From NCBI RefSeq assembly GCF_001488575.1, contig NZ_LN831303.1, positions 1 through 64,000 of the forward strand: a stretch of DNA of 64,000 bases, read 5' to 3'. The stretch is from Halobacterium hubeiense (lineage in GTDB: Archaea; Halobacteriota; Halobacteria; Halobacteriales; Halobacteriaceae). A model generated the notes under the pieces. The model saw only the letters and a program-made list of their open reading frames with translations, searched no databases and was not told where the DNA came from. The position numbers and the translations under genes are program-made. Shown here in pieces: positions 26,259-34,895 of this stretch. How positions within the stretch are numbered: position 1 is the stretch's first letter; every line of letters starts with the position of its first letter.

Positions 26259-27590
26259 ATGAAGAAACCCACTATCGGCGACGACAGCACGCGCAGAGAT
26301 TACCTCCGGACACTCGGGCTCCTCGGAGCCGTCGGGGTCGGGGCGACCGGCGCCGCACACGCGGAGAGCGCCTACCTGAACCCGGGGAACAAACACAGCG
26401 GGGAGACGCTGTACGCGCCACCCGAAGGCGCACCGTCTCCGGGCGCGATGTACCCACGCGTCGAGCGACTCGAACACGCTCCCGGCGGCAACGACACGCT
26501 GCTGGCGACCTTCGAGTACTACCCGTCGATGAGCGGCGGCGCCGAACCATACTTCCCGGTGTACCGGAGCGAGAACGGCGGCCAGACGTGGTCGAAGTTC
26601 TCCGAGATTCACGACCAGAGCGGGAAAGACTGGGGAATGCGGTATCAGCCCACCCTCTACGAGCTCCCCGAAGAGACCGGGCCGTGGCCGGCGGGGACGG
26701 TGCTGGCCGCGGGGAACGCGATTCCGATTCTCGACGACCCCAGCGACGTCCCTGAGGGCGAAATCGGGACGCTCGGGGACTCCAGCATCGACCTCTACGC
26801 CAGTACCGACCACGGGGAGTCGTGGGAGTTCGTCAGCACCGTCGTCACCGGCGGGCCGGCGGTCCCGCACGCGGGCAACAGCCCCGTCTGGGAGCCGGAA
26901 CTCCAACTGGACGCTGACGGCGACCTCGTTTGTTACTTCGCCGACGAACGCCAGGGCAGCGACGACGACTACAACCAGCTCGTCGGCTTCAAGGCGTCCG
27001 ACGACGGTGGGCAGACGTGGGGCGACGAGGAGTTCGTGACCGCCGTGCCGAACGGCGTCGACCGTCCCGGCATGCCGGGCGTCGTCGAACTCCCGGACGG
27101 CACCTACATGATTGCCTACGAGGTCGTCGGATCGGACGAAGTGGACGGCGAGGTCCGCGTGAAGACTTCGCCGGACGGCCGCGACTGGGGCGACCCGACG
27201 GACCTCGGCCAGCAGGTCGTCACCGGAGACGGCCGCCGGTTCGTCAACGGCCCGTACATCACGTGGACGCCACGCGGTGGTCCCGACGGAACTGTCCTCA
27301 TCTCGGGCAAGCAACTGGTCGACGGGAACCGCCAGCTGGCCGAGGGCAACGGTGAGGTCGTCCTCGCCAACACGAACCTCGACGGGAGCGGCGACTGGAC
27401 GCCTGTAAAGGCGCCGCTGTCGTTCCAGACGGAGAGCGAGCTCGGCGGCCGGATTTTCGTTGGCTGGACGACCCCCATCCTTCCCTCGCCGAACGGCAAA
27501 CAGCTCCTCCAGGTGACGTCCACGAAGCTGAACTCGACGCTAACCCAGATTCAGTACGGGGAGCGACCGCTGAAACTGAACAAGCTCTGA
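26259..27590 (+). CDS. Secreted BNR-repeat glycosidase, GH93 exo-arabinanase-like (or GH33 sialidase-like)
   Basis: 443 aa secreted six-bladed beta-propeller hydrolase. The N-terminus is a Tat signal with RR at 12-13 (STRRDYLRTLGLLGAVG) and an AXA-type end (AAHAES). Four Asp-box (BNR) repeats are visible: ENGGQTWSKF, TDHGESWEFV, DDGGQTWGDE and SPDGRDWGDP. Such repeats occur in GH33 sialidases and GH93 exo-1,5-alpha-L-arabinanases. The nearby GH51 enzyme and pentose pathway make the arabinanase reading more likely, releasing arabinobiose outside the cell. The A/T element at 26211-26221 and a GAGGAG-like site at 26247 precede the ATG. Substrate not proven. Confidence 0.75.
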   Translation: MKKPTIGDDSTRRDYLRTLGLLGAVGVGATGAAHAESAYLNPGNKHSGETLYAPPEGAPSPGAMYPRVERLEHAPGGNDTLLATFEYYPSMSGGAEPYFPVYRSENGGQTWSKFSEIHDQSGKDWGMRYQPTLYELPEETGPWPAGTVLAAGNAIPILDDPSDVPEGEIGTLGDSSIDLYASTDHGESWEFVSTVVTGGPAVPHAGNSPVWEPELQLDADGDLVCYFADERQGSDDDYNQLVGFKASDDGGQTWGDEEFVTAVPNGVDRPGMPGVVELPDGTYMIAYEVVGSDEVDGEVRVKTSPDGRDWGDPTDLGQQVVTGDGRRFVNGPYITWTPRGGPDGTVLISGKQLVDGNRQLAEGNGEVVLANTNLDGSGDWTPVKAPLSFQTESELGGRIFVGWTTPILPSPNGKQLLQVTSTKLNSTLTQIQYGERPLKLNKL

Positions 27591-27744
27591 ACGGTCCCTG
27601 CGGCGACGCGAGCGCGAGTCCCTCCTCCAGCACCGCTTCACGCGGTTCTCGACAGCGGCGTCGACCCGCGGGAGCGGCACTGACCCGCGGTGTCGGGCGC
27701 GCGAAATGCCGAGCGTTTTAGTCGCCGGCGTGCGCGGGTGGCGT

Positions 27745-28860
27745 ATGGCGTACGCGACCACGACGAAGCTCGAACGAATCCGCGCCGCGCTCGACGAGCG
27801 CGACCTCGACGAACTCTGGTTCTGTCGGCCCGCGAACTACGGGTGGCTGACCGGCGGCGACCCGGTCATCGACGCGACCAGTGACGTCGGCGTCGGGGCC
27901 GTCGGCGTCGGTCGTGACGGGGTGCGCGTGCTCGCACCGAACAACGAGCGCAGTCGCATCCTCGACGAGGAACTCCCCGGGCTCGACGCCGCGGGCATCG
28001 ACCCCGAGGTGACCGAGTACGACTGGTACGACGCCTCGCTCCGGGAGGCCGTCGCGACGCACCACCGCAGCGCGGCCGCCGCCGACGTCGCGGTCGCGGG
28101 CCTAGAACAATTCTACGCGACGCGCTTGCGCTCGCCGATGCCGGCGGCGGAGCGCGACCGGTTCCGGGACGCCTGCGAGGAGACGACTGCGGCCGTCGAG
28201 GCCGTCGCGCGCGAGCTGACCGCCGAGACGACCGAGCGAGCCGCGGCCGGCGCGCTCTCACAGGCGCTGCTCGAACGCGGCTTCCGCGCACCCGTTGTCC
28301 TCGTTGGCGGCGGTGACCGCTCCCAGCGGTACCGCCACTACACGCCGCGCGACGACCCGCTCGGCGAGTTCGCGCACCTGACGGTGGTGGCGGAGCGGGG
28401 CGGCCACGACGTCGCCGTGACGCGGACCGTGACCTTCGATGCGCCGTCGTGGCTCCGGGAGCGCCACGACGCCGCCGGCCGGGTCGCGGCGACGGCGCTC
28501 GCGGCGACGCGGGAGGTCGGCTCGGCCGGTGGGTCCGCCGGCGAGGTCCTCGACGCGATTTCGGAGGCGTACGCGGCAGTCGGGTTCGAGGGCGAGTGGC
28601 AGGCCCACCATCAGGGCGGCGCCATCGGCTACGCGACCCGCGAGTGGGTCGCGACGCCGGACGCCGAGGACGCGGTGGTGGTGCCGATGCCGTTCGCGTG
28701 GAACCCGACGGTGCAAGGCGCGAAGACCGAGGACACGGCCCTCGTCACCGAACGCGGCGTCGAGGTCGCGACCGAGACCGGAGAGTGGCCGATCACCACG
28801 TACGAGGCGGTCGGCTACGACGGGCAGTTCTCGTTCCACGACCCGCTGGCGCTCGACTGA
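27745..28860 (+). CDS. M24-family (creatinase/aminopeptidase P fold) protein
   Basis: 371 aa with a creatinase-type N-terminal domain (RIRAALDERDLDELWFCRPANYGW) and a pita-bread C-terminal domain. In metallo-M24 enzymes two Asp residues sit in a DxG...D-TRT pattern. Here the segment is VVAERGGHDVAVTRTVTF, which lacks the usual ligands, while the later His (AHHQGGAIGY) and the Glu-Asp (KTEDTALVT) are kept. It may therefore be metal-independent like creatinase, or inactive. The ATG at 27745 is supported by box A GCGTTTTAGTCG 26 nt upstream. A product such as Xaa-Pro dipeptidase should not be assumed. Confidence 0.8.
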   Translation: MAYATTTKLERIRAALDERDLDELWFCRPANYGWLTGGDPVIDATSDVGVGAVGVGRDGVRVLAPNNERSRILDEELPGLDAAGIDPEVTEYDWYDASLREAVATHHRSAAAADVAVAGLEQFYATRLRSPMPAAERDRFRDACEETTAAVEAVARELTAETTERAAAGALSQALLERGFRAPVVLVGGGDRSQRYRHYTPRDDPLGEFAHLTVVAERGGHDVAVTRTVTFDAPSWLRERHDAAGRVAATALAATREVGSAGGSAGEVLDAISEAYAAVGFEGEWQAHHQGGAIGYATREWVATPDAEDAVVVPMPFAWNPTVQGAKTEDTALVTERGVEVATETGEWPITTYEAVGYDGQFSFHDPLALD

Positions 28861-28918
28861 CGCTCAAGAACGACAATCAACGACAAAGTTTTAGTCGAGT
28901 GTCGAATAATCGGGGTGT

Positions 28919-29020
28919 ATGCGTTGGAAGTGCCCCGAGTGCAGCAGTGACGTCACCCGAGAGCACGGTTCGCTGGTCTGCCGCGACTGCGGCTACGCCC
29001 CCCGACACGGCGCCGACTAG
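28919..29020 (+). CDS. 33-aa zinc-ribbon micro-protein
   Basis: Tiny ORF MRWKCPECSSDVTREHG and onward, with CPEC at 5-8 and CRDC at 21-24. The two CxxC knuckles 12 residues apart fit a rubredoxin-like zinc ribbon. Box A (AAAGTTTTAGTCG, 28884-28896) is about 26-30 nt upstream, giving a leaderless transcript. It is followed by the convergent PckA gene. Haloarchaea encode many such small zinc-finger proteins; the function here is unknown, perhaps nucleic-acid or protein binding. Confidence 0.75.
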   Translation: MRWKCPECSSDVTREHGSLVCRDCGYAPRHGAD

Positions 29021-29092
29021 CCCTCGTGCCTGTAACGAGACCGTCGTCCCTCGATAGCGGCGCGTAGCGGCCTCTCCGGGCGGGGAGGACCG

Positions 29093-30637
29093 TCAGTAGG
29101 TTGCGTCGCGGATGTCGTCGTCGAGGTCCTCGAACTGGTCGAGGTAGCTGCGGCGCTCCGCCCGGAGTTCGGCCTGTGCGGCCTCGAAGTCGTCCACACG
29201 CTCGGGTACCTCGAAGCGCTCGATGCTGATGCCGGGAACATCGCTGGGGACGGTCAGGTCGAGTGCGTCGTCGTCGGTCCATTCGACGCTGCCGCGCGCG
29301 ACGCCTTCGAGGATGGCGACGGTCTCCTCGACGCCGACGTCCGCGGGGTCGTCGGTGCCGACGACGCCGGTGTTGATGACGTAGCACTGGACGTCGAGGT
29401 CCGCGATGAGGTCGCGGAAGCGGTTGCCCTCCTCGCCCTCGGAGCCGACGATGAAGGGGTTGGTGCCGACGACGCGGATGGACTCGCCGACCCGCGAGGG
29501 GTCGCCGGCGCTGGTCTCGACGGACTCCCCGAGCATGAACGCGACCGCGGCCTGCTCGTCGCTGAGCTTCGCGACCGGCGGCATCAGGGGGTTCCGCGTG
29601 ATGAAAAACACCTGGTCGACGCTGTCAAGGTCGACGTCGCTGGACGCGCTCTCGAGCTGGTCGCGGCGAATGACCGCGCGGGCGTTGCGACCGTACCGCG
29701 GCTCGTCGAAGTGGACGGTGCCGTCGTCGTCGACGGCGACATTCTCCAAGACCGCGCTCTCGTCGGTCGCGGCGCTGTGGAGTTCGGGCTGCTCGTCGGC
29801 GTCGAGGCCGATGGTCTTGATGTAGAGGCCGCCGCCCTCGCTCCCGGCGACGGTACCCGAGGGCAAGAGCGCGCAGACGTCGTCCTGGATCATCTCGACG
29901 CCCTCGGGGTCGTCCAGCCAGAGGCCGTGACTGGTGAGCGTGGACTTCCCCGTGCCCGACAAGCCGAGGAAGAGCTGGCCGACCTCGCGGCGGCCGTCCT
30001 CGTCGTCAAGGGTGACGCGCTTGCTGCCGGCGTGGAGGCCGAGCCCGCCCTGTTCTTTCGCGCGCAGCATGAACAGCCGCAGGAACGACTTCTTCGCCTC
30101 GCCCGTGTAGTCACTCCCCAGGACCGTGGTCAGCCCCGTGTCGGGGAGCACGCGAATCTTCGGGTCGTCGGTCGCATCCGGCAGCTGGACGGTGACGAAG
30201 TCGGGTTCGACGCCGTCCGACGGTTCGAGAAGTTTCGTCCACGACAGCGCGATGCGGCCGTACTCTTTGGGGAGGTACAGCCGGCAGACGTACGACGACT
30301 CGGGGTGACGACCGACCACGCGGTCGACGCAGATAACGTCGTTCTCGGGGTCGTTCACCCACTCGATGCCGGTCTCGAAGACGGCGAAGTCGCTCTCGGC
30401 GAAGTCGTCGTCGACGACGTTCTTCGTCCGGTCGGCGCTCCGCGAGCGGTACTCGCTGGTGTACGCCGGCGACCCGTGCTCGGTCGTCGTTTCGACGTGC
30501 GTCGAGAATTCGCGCAGCTCCGACAGCGACGGATTGTACGTGACGTGGTCGGCTGTCTCCGGGTCCGGATACGCTACTGGCGTCGGCCACTCGCTGACTC
30601 CTTCCATCCTATGGTACTCTCCGTCGGATTGTTCCAT
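29093..30637 (-). CDS. pckA: Phosphoenolpyruvate carboxykinase (ATP)
   Basis: 514 aa ATP-dependent PEPCK, which makes PEP, CO2 and ADP from oxaloacetate and ATP. Motifs: the kinase-1a P-loop GLSGTGKSTL, kinase-2 metal site in MIQDDVCALLPSG, VFFITRNPLMPPVAKLS and the C-terminal adenine-binding region. Substrate-site Arg in YTSEYRSRS. The start is the ATG at 30637 (MEQSDGEYHRMEG); the frame extends 11 codons upstream. It would convert 2-oxoglutarate-derived oxaloacetate to PEP for gluconeogenesis, which suits growth on pentoses through the oxidative route. It has no close operon partner; convergent with the zinc-ribbon gene. Confidence 0.93.
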   Translation of the reverse strand: MEQSDGEYHRMEGVSEWPTPVAYPDPETADHVTYNPSLSELREFSTHVETTTEHGSPAYTSEYRSRSADRTKNVVDDDFAESDFAVFETGIEWVNDPENDVICVDRVVGRHPESSYVCRLYLPKEYGRIALSWTKLLEPSDGVEPDFVTVQLPDATDDPKIRVLPDTGLTTVLGSDYTGEAKKSFLRLFMLRAKEQGGLGLHAGSKRVTLDDEDGRREVGQLFLGLSGTGKSTLTSHGLWLDDPEGVEMIQDDVCALLPSGTVAGSEGGGLYIKTIGLDADEQPELHSAATDESAVLENVAVDDDGTVHFDEPRYGRNARAVIRRDQLESASSDVDLDSVDQVFFITRNPLMPPVAKLSDEQAAVAFMLGESVETSAGDPSRVGESIRVVGTNPFIVGSEGEEGNRFRDLIADLDVQCYVINTGVVGTDDPADVGVEETVAILEGVARGSVEWTDDDALDLTVPSDVPGISIERFEVPERVDDFEAAQAELRAERRSYLDQFEDLDDDIRDATY

Positions 30638-31347
30638 AAGTGTGTTGAACGCACGGGATTTGACTCCCAATGTTTACTCACAGCCGTGTATACAATTCGG
30701 GTTCGGCGCGTCGAACCTCGTCGCCGCGAAAGCCGAACCCACAGAAAGTATTCCGCCGCCGAATCCTCGCTCCGGCTTGGCACCCCAGACTCACTTGCCG
30801 TCGAATAACCTGATTGCCAACATAATATCTATCGGAACTTCATAACGATGGTATTCGTGGCGGCTGCTTTCTCTTATCACATATATTGTGATTGGAGCTC
30901 GAAATTACTATGATAATTTGGCCAATTAATGCGATTCGATCAGGTATATGGGTACTAAGATACACAATTATTCAATATTGGGCACCAGCATCATACTATC
31001 CTATACCGAGACGGCTATCGGTCTGATTTCGAGCTTGTTACGGTTCTAGACGGGCAAGTAGGTTTGATACGGCTCCTAAGTTAGCACACTGTGTCGCTCG
31101 GAGTGACCGCCCTACCACCAAAGTAACAGAGATATTATTTGATTAGTATTGTTTTTCTGTTAACACGTGATCCGAGTCGTCCGACGATGCTTCGAGGCGG
31201 ACGCCGCGACCGCGTCTGTCGAGACCTCGTCGCTCTGTGGGGACGGCAGGTGGACCGTTCGACGACCCAGTTATTGATCCCGTTCCGGTGGAACGCGTCC
31301 GTGATGCCCTCCAGACGCGAGTTCCTCCCCGGCGGCGTTGAGGAGGG
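30638..31347. other. 710-bp AT-rich intergenic region
   Basis: The stretch 30790-31160 is markedly A/T-rich (for example CACATATATTGTGATTGG and TTTGGCCAATTAATGCG), unlike the flanking GC-rich genes. I find no ORF with family features. The part 31170-31340 has higher GC and, on the minus strand, short haloarchaea-like peptide stretches that may be debris of the GH4 gene or a neighbour. Confidence 0.5.
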
Positions 31348-31814
31348 TCAGAAGTTCAGGACTCCCCTGTAGACCGGAATCGCCCGCATCGCGCGGAGGA
31401 TGCCTCCCGGGCCGATGGTAGCGGCGACGGCGCCGTAGATGCCGTAGGATTCCGGGATGTCAAGGTCGTGGACGAACGTCTCCGTGAGTCGTACTGCGTG
31501 GACAGCAACACGACGTCCGCGCCGTCCAGCGCCGCTTCGAGGTCGCCGGTCGCGGTGTACGTCCAGTCGGCGGTCGCGTCCTCGCGTGTCTGCACCCAGT
31601 TCCCGAACTCGGCGTTGCGCTCGGGCGCCGCGACGTTGACGTCGTAGAGCCTCACCTCGCCGTCGAAGTCCGACAGCGCGAGGTCCTGCACGAGGTTCGG
31701 TACCCACTGCCGGCTGCCGCCGCCGATGTACGCGATGATCACGTCATCGCCGTCGAGTTCCTTTCCCGCCGTCGCCTCCGACGCCGACGCACGCCGGGCT
31801 TCGTTCACGGTCAT
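31348..31814 (-). pseudogene. Truncated, frameshifted GH4-family glycosidase
   Basis: Only the N-terminal about 150 codons of an NAD-dependent family 4 glycosidase (alpha-galactosidase/glucosidase/galacturonidase type) remain. The first frame gives the dinucleotide motif IAYIGGGSRQWVPNLVQDL, RLYDVN and DGADVVLLSTQYD. A one-base deletion near 31485-31490 then moves the reading to another frame carrying TETFVHDLDIPESYGIYGA and GPGGILRAMRAIPVYRG, which is the expected GH4 continuation. After PVYRGVLNF the frame stops and the remaining about 250-300 residues are absent. The start MTVNEARRASASEA is the ATG at 31814. It is a decayed gene, presumably once part of the plant-polysaccharide set. Confidence 0.8.
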
Positions 31815-31877
31815 CGTACCACCCGCCTGCGACCCCCGCCACTAAGTCGTATGGAGTCCGGGAGGCGTCGGCACCGA

Positions 31878-32003
31878 CTAGCCGCGGTGAGCGGGCGTCA
31901 GGGCGGCTTCGCGGTGATCTTCCCCTCGTGAATCGGCTACGGACAGAATCTTCTGCCTGCTGAGGCGTTCGCTACAGTTGCTCCCGCTGGTGTCACTAGG
32001 CAT
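31878..32003 (-). CDS. Possible 41-aa small ORF
   Basis: The minus-strand ATG at 32003 opens a frame beginning MPSDTSGSNCSERLSRQKIL, 41 aa, ending at TAG 31878. A box-A-like AATTTTAATCC lies about 26 nt upstream, which is the only strong argument. No homology is recognised; it could be a gene remnant. It shares the region with the plus-strand IclR2 promoter further right. Confidence 0.25.
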   Translation of the reverse strand: MPSDTSGSNCSERLSRQKILSVADSRGEDHREAALTPAHRG

Positions 32004-32104
32004 AATATACCACGGTACAGTCGGCCACGGATTAAAATTTGTGTGCAGTTTCTCGTTCCGTTTCCCGCCCGCTGTGGGTTTCGTGGCCGCCGACACCCCG
32101 AATC

Positions 32105-32121
32105 GTTCTGTACACCAGAAC
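32105..32121. promoter_or_regulatory. Class B palindrome abutting the IclR2 promoter
   Basis: GTTCTG-TACAC-CAGAAC, perfect 6-bp arms with 5-bp spacer. It ends where box A (CCCTTTTTACC, 32120-32131) begins. Same placement relative to box A as the class A site before IclR1. Confidence 0.65.
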
Positions 32122-32146
32122 CCTTTTTACCAGACGGACAGAAACT

Positions 32147-32908
32147 ATGTGTATGGATGCCAAACACCCGGTGCGAACGACCGAGAAGACACTCGCACTG
32201 GTCGAGGAACTGATGGACCGGGGGCCCTGTGGCGTGACGGAGCTGACGGAGAGCCTGGACATGGGCAAGAGCGCCGTCCACAACCACCTCACCACCCTCC
32301 AGAAGCACGGCTACGTGCTCAAGACCGGCGACGAGTACCAGCTCGGGCTGAAGTTCCTCGAAGTCGGCGGCTCCACGCGGAAGTCCATGGAGTTCTACCA
32401 GGTCGCCGAGCCCGAAGTGAAGTCGCTCGCGAACGAGACGGGCGAACTCGCGAACCTTCTCGTCGAGGAGCAGGGGATGGGCGTCTACCTGATGCGTTCG
32501 AAGGGCAAGGACGCCGTCGACCTCGACACGTACGCGGGCCTCCGCACGCACCTCCACACGACCGCGCTCGGGAAGGCGATTCTCGCCCACCTCCCCGAGG
32601 AGCGCGTCGACGAAATCATCGACCACCGCGGGTTCGAACGAAAGACTCCACGGAGCATCGGGTCGCGCGAGGAGCTGTTCAAGGTGCTCGACGACGTCCG
32701 CGAGCGCGGGTACGCCATCGACGACGGCGAGCGACTGGAGGGCCTGCGCTGCGTCGCGGCACCGGTCAAGGACTCTTCCGATGAGGTGCTGGGCGCCATC
32801 AGCGTCTCCGCGCCCGCGAGCCGCGTGAGCGACGACGACCTCCACGGCGAACTCCCCGAGCGCGTGCTCAGCGCGGCGAACGTCGTCGAACTCAATATCA
32901 ACTACTGA
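32147..32908 (+). CDS. xacR: IclR-family transcriptional regulator 2 (XacR-like)
   Basis: 253 aa (or 251 from the ATG at 32153). Winged helix at about 8-70 ([20 protein letters not shown]), effector domain with [34 protein letters not shown] and [17 protein letters not shown]. The start is fixed by box A CCCTTTTTACC about 26 nt upstream; the open frame further upstream crosses the promoter. It is followed at 570 bp by xacD and xacE-like copy 2, the arrangement expected of the XacR regulator of haloarchaeal pentose degradation. Class B palindromes lie at its promoter, at its 3' end, and near the GH3 genes. Regulator family certain; target assignment inferred. Confidence 0.88.
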   Translation: MCMDAKHPVRTTEKTLALVEELMDRGPCGVTELTESLDMGKSAVHNHLTTLQKHGYVLKTGDEYQLGLKFLEVGGSTRKSMEFYQVAEPEVKSLANETGELANLLVEEQGMGVYLMRSKGKDAVDLDTYAGLRTHLHTTALGKAILAHLPEERVDEIIDHRGFERKTPRSIGSREELFKVLDDVRERGYAIDDGERLEGLRCVAAPVKDSSDEVLGAISVSAPASRVSDDDLHGELPERVLSAANVVELNINY

Positions 32909-32914
32909 ACAATC

Positions 32915-32931
32915 ATTCTGCATCTCGGAAC
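32915..32931. promoter_or_regulatory. Class B palindrome (putative IclR operator), imperfect
   Basis: ATTCTG-CATCT-CGGAAC, 6-5-6 with two mismatched pairs, directly after the IclR2 stop codon. Confidence 0.4.
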
Positions 32932-33050
32932 ACGCTACAGAAGTTACCATAAGCTCACACTCGGCGCCGCTCTGGGCATTTTTCGCGGAAATTAGCTGGG
33001 AGAACGCACTCCGTTACGAACACAGTATTGTAATTCTCGTCCGGGAGTCT

Positions 33051-33067
33051 ATTCTGTATCTCAGAAT
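33051..33067. promoter_or_regulatory. Class B palindrome, perfect (putative IclR operator)
   Basis: ATTCTG-TATCT-CAGAAT, perfect arms. It lies in the 568-bp gap between IclR2 and xacD, 136 bp from the site at 32915. Confidence 0.5.
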
Positions 33068-33296
33068 GTCTCCGCCGTGACGCGGCCGCACCGCTGTGCG
33101 GCGACGCCCGCAGGGAACAGACTCGCATCGGCACCGACCCGGGGAGGCCGAACAGCTGCTGGGGACAGACGCCGCGCTGTCGCACCAGCGGGTTCAAGGA
33201 CGCCAGCGCCGCGCGCACCTCCGCAGCGTCGACGTCGCCGGCGGAGACGGCGTCGGGCTCGACTCCGTCGAGCGGGTCTGTCGAGTTCGTAGCCAT
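33068..33296 (-). pseudogene. Short or broken gene divergent from xacD
   Basis: The minus-strand ATG at 33296 is followed by a haloarchaea-like acidic start (MATNSTDPLDGVEPDAVSAG, then AEVRAALASLNPLVR). Box A (ACGTATTTACACG, near 33327) is about 26-30 nt upstream, so initiation here is plausible. After about 40 residues the composition loses its coding character. A +1 frame ends in AETF followed by a stop, just before the palindrome at 33051. I take it as the 5' remnant of an unidentified gene. No family recognised. Confidence 0.4.
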
Positions 33297-33476
33297 AGCC
33301 GTACGATGTGCGTCGTCGTGTAAATACGTGCGGGTCGCACCCACGACCCACGGCTTCGACGCCGCGGCCGGCCGACGAGTCGCCCGCGACGCGGGACCGG
33401 AGGCGTGGACGCGCGGAATGCGACCGAGTGGCACATCCAAAGTTTTACTATCGGGTTGCGGAATATACGGACGCAA

Positions 33477-34715
33477 ATGGTCGATCACGCGAAGCTCCGC
33501 GACCCGAACGCGGAGTACACCATGCGGGACCTCTCCGCAGAGACGATGGGCATCTCCAACGAGCGCGGCGGTGTCCGCGACGCGGAGATTACGGACGTAC
33601 AGACGACGATGGTCGACGGCAACTACCCGTGGATTCTGGTGCGCGTCTACACGGACGCGGGCGTCGTCGGCACCGGCGAGTCCTACTGGGGCGGCGGCGA
33701 CACCGCCATCATCGAGCGGATGAAGCCGTTCCTCGTCGGGGAGAACCCGCTGGACATCGACCGGCTCTACGAGCACCTCATCCAGAAGATGAGCGGCGAG
33801 GGCTCCATCTCCGGGAAGGTCGTCTCCGCCATCTCCGGCATCGAAATCGCGCTCCACGACGTCGCAGGCAAGCTCCTCGACGTGCCCGCCTACCAGCTCG
33901 TCGGCGGGAAGTACCGCGACGAGGTCCGCGTGTACTGTGACCTCCACACCGAGAACGAGGCCGACCCGCAGGCGTGCGCCGCGGAAGCCGAGCGCGTCGT
34001 CGAGAACCTCGGGTACGACGCCATCAAGTTCGACCTCGACGTCCCCTCCGGCCACGAGAAGGACCGCGCGAACCGCCACCTCCGCAACCCCGAAATCGAC
34101 CACAAGGTCGACATCGTGGAGGCGACCACGGAGGCCGTCGGCGACAAGGCCGACGTCGCATTCGACTGCCACTGGTCGTTCACCGGCGGCTCCGCGAAGC
34201 GCCTCGCGAACGCCCTTGAAGAGTACGACGTGTGGTGGCTCGAAGACCCCGTCCCGCCGGAGAACCACGAGGTCCAGAAGGAGGTCACGAAGTCCACGAC
34301 GACGCCCATCGCGGTCGGCGAGAACGTCTACCGGAAGCACGGCCAGCGGACGCTGCTGCAGCCCCAGGCCGTGGACATCGTCGCGCCGGACCTGCCGCGC
34401 GTCGGCGGGATGCGCGAGACCCGCAAAATCGCGGACCTCGCGGACATGTACTACATCCCGGTCGCGATGCACAACGTCTCCTCGCCCATCGGGACGATGG
34501 CGTCCGCGCACGTCGGCGCCGCCATCCCGAACTCGCTGGCGCTGGAGTACCACTCCTACGAGCTGGGCTGGTGGGAGGACCTGGTCGAGGAGGACGACCT
34601 CATCGAGGAGGGCCGCATGGAGATTCCCGAGGAGCCGGGGCTGGGCCTGACGCTGAACTTCGACGCCATCGAGGACCACATGGTCGAAGGCGAGACCCTC
34701 TTCGACGAATCGTAG
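33477..34715 (+). CDS. xacD: Xylonate/arabinonate dehydratase XacD-like (enolase superfamily)
   Basis: 412 aa MR/MLE-type dehydratase that would convert D-xylonate (and L-arabinonate) to the 2-keto-3-deoxy acid. It starts MVDHAKLRDPNAEYTMRDLS, a beginning I associate with Haloferax XacD. Catalytic and metal motifs: KFDLDVPSG after GYDAI, Asp in VAFDCHWSF, Glu in WWLEDPVPP and in AVGENVY, and catalytic His in VAMHNVSSP. The ATG at 33477 is preceded by box A AAGTTTTACTATC (33440-33452). It is directly upstream of a second XacE-like dehydratase (180 bp), its next pathway step. Confidence 0.9.
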   Translation: MVDHAKLRDPNAEYTMRDLSAETMGISNERGGVRDAEITDVQTTMVDGNYPWILVRVYTDAGVVGTGESYWGGGDTAIIERMKPFLVGENPLDIDRLYEHLIQKMSGEGSISGKVVSAISGIEIALHDVAGKLLDVPAYQLVGGKYRDEVRVYCDLHTENEADPQACAAEAERVVENLGYDAIKFDLDVPSGHEKDRANRHLRNPEIDHKVDIVEATTEAVGDKADVAFDCHWSFTGGSAKRLANALEEYDVWWLEDPVPPENHEVQKEVTKSTTTPIAVGENVYRKHGQRTLLQPQAVDIVAPDLPRVGGMRETRKIADLADMYYIPVAMHNVSSPIGTMASAHVGAAIPNSLALEYHSYELGWWEDLVEEDDLIEEGRMEIPEEPGLGLTLNFDAIEDHMVEGETLFDES

Positions 34716-34895
34716 CGTAACGTAACTCACCCGACCGCGGACACGTAACCCTCTGGCTCGCGCCGACCCGCTCGGGTCGGCCGCGAACGCCACTTCTCTG
34801 CTGTGCCGTTCGACGCGCTCGACATCCGACTGTTATCAGTGGGTTCACGGTCAGGGCGGCGATACTCTTTTAACTACATCGGTGTATCAACGAGT

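Noticed and set aside
26259-27590. Sialidase as the product name
   Set aside because: Based only on Asp-box repeats, which are shared by several propeller families; gene context fits arabinan breakdown better.
31139-31372. 77-codon plus-strand frame next to the GH4 relic
   Set aside because: Overlaps the antisense relic, unusual composition and no promoter spacing.
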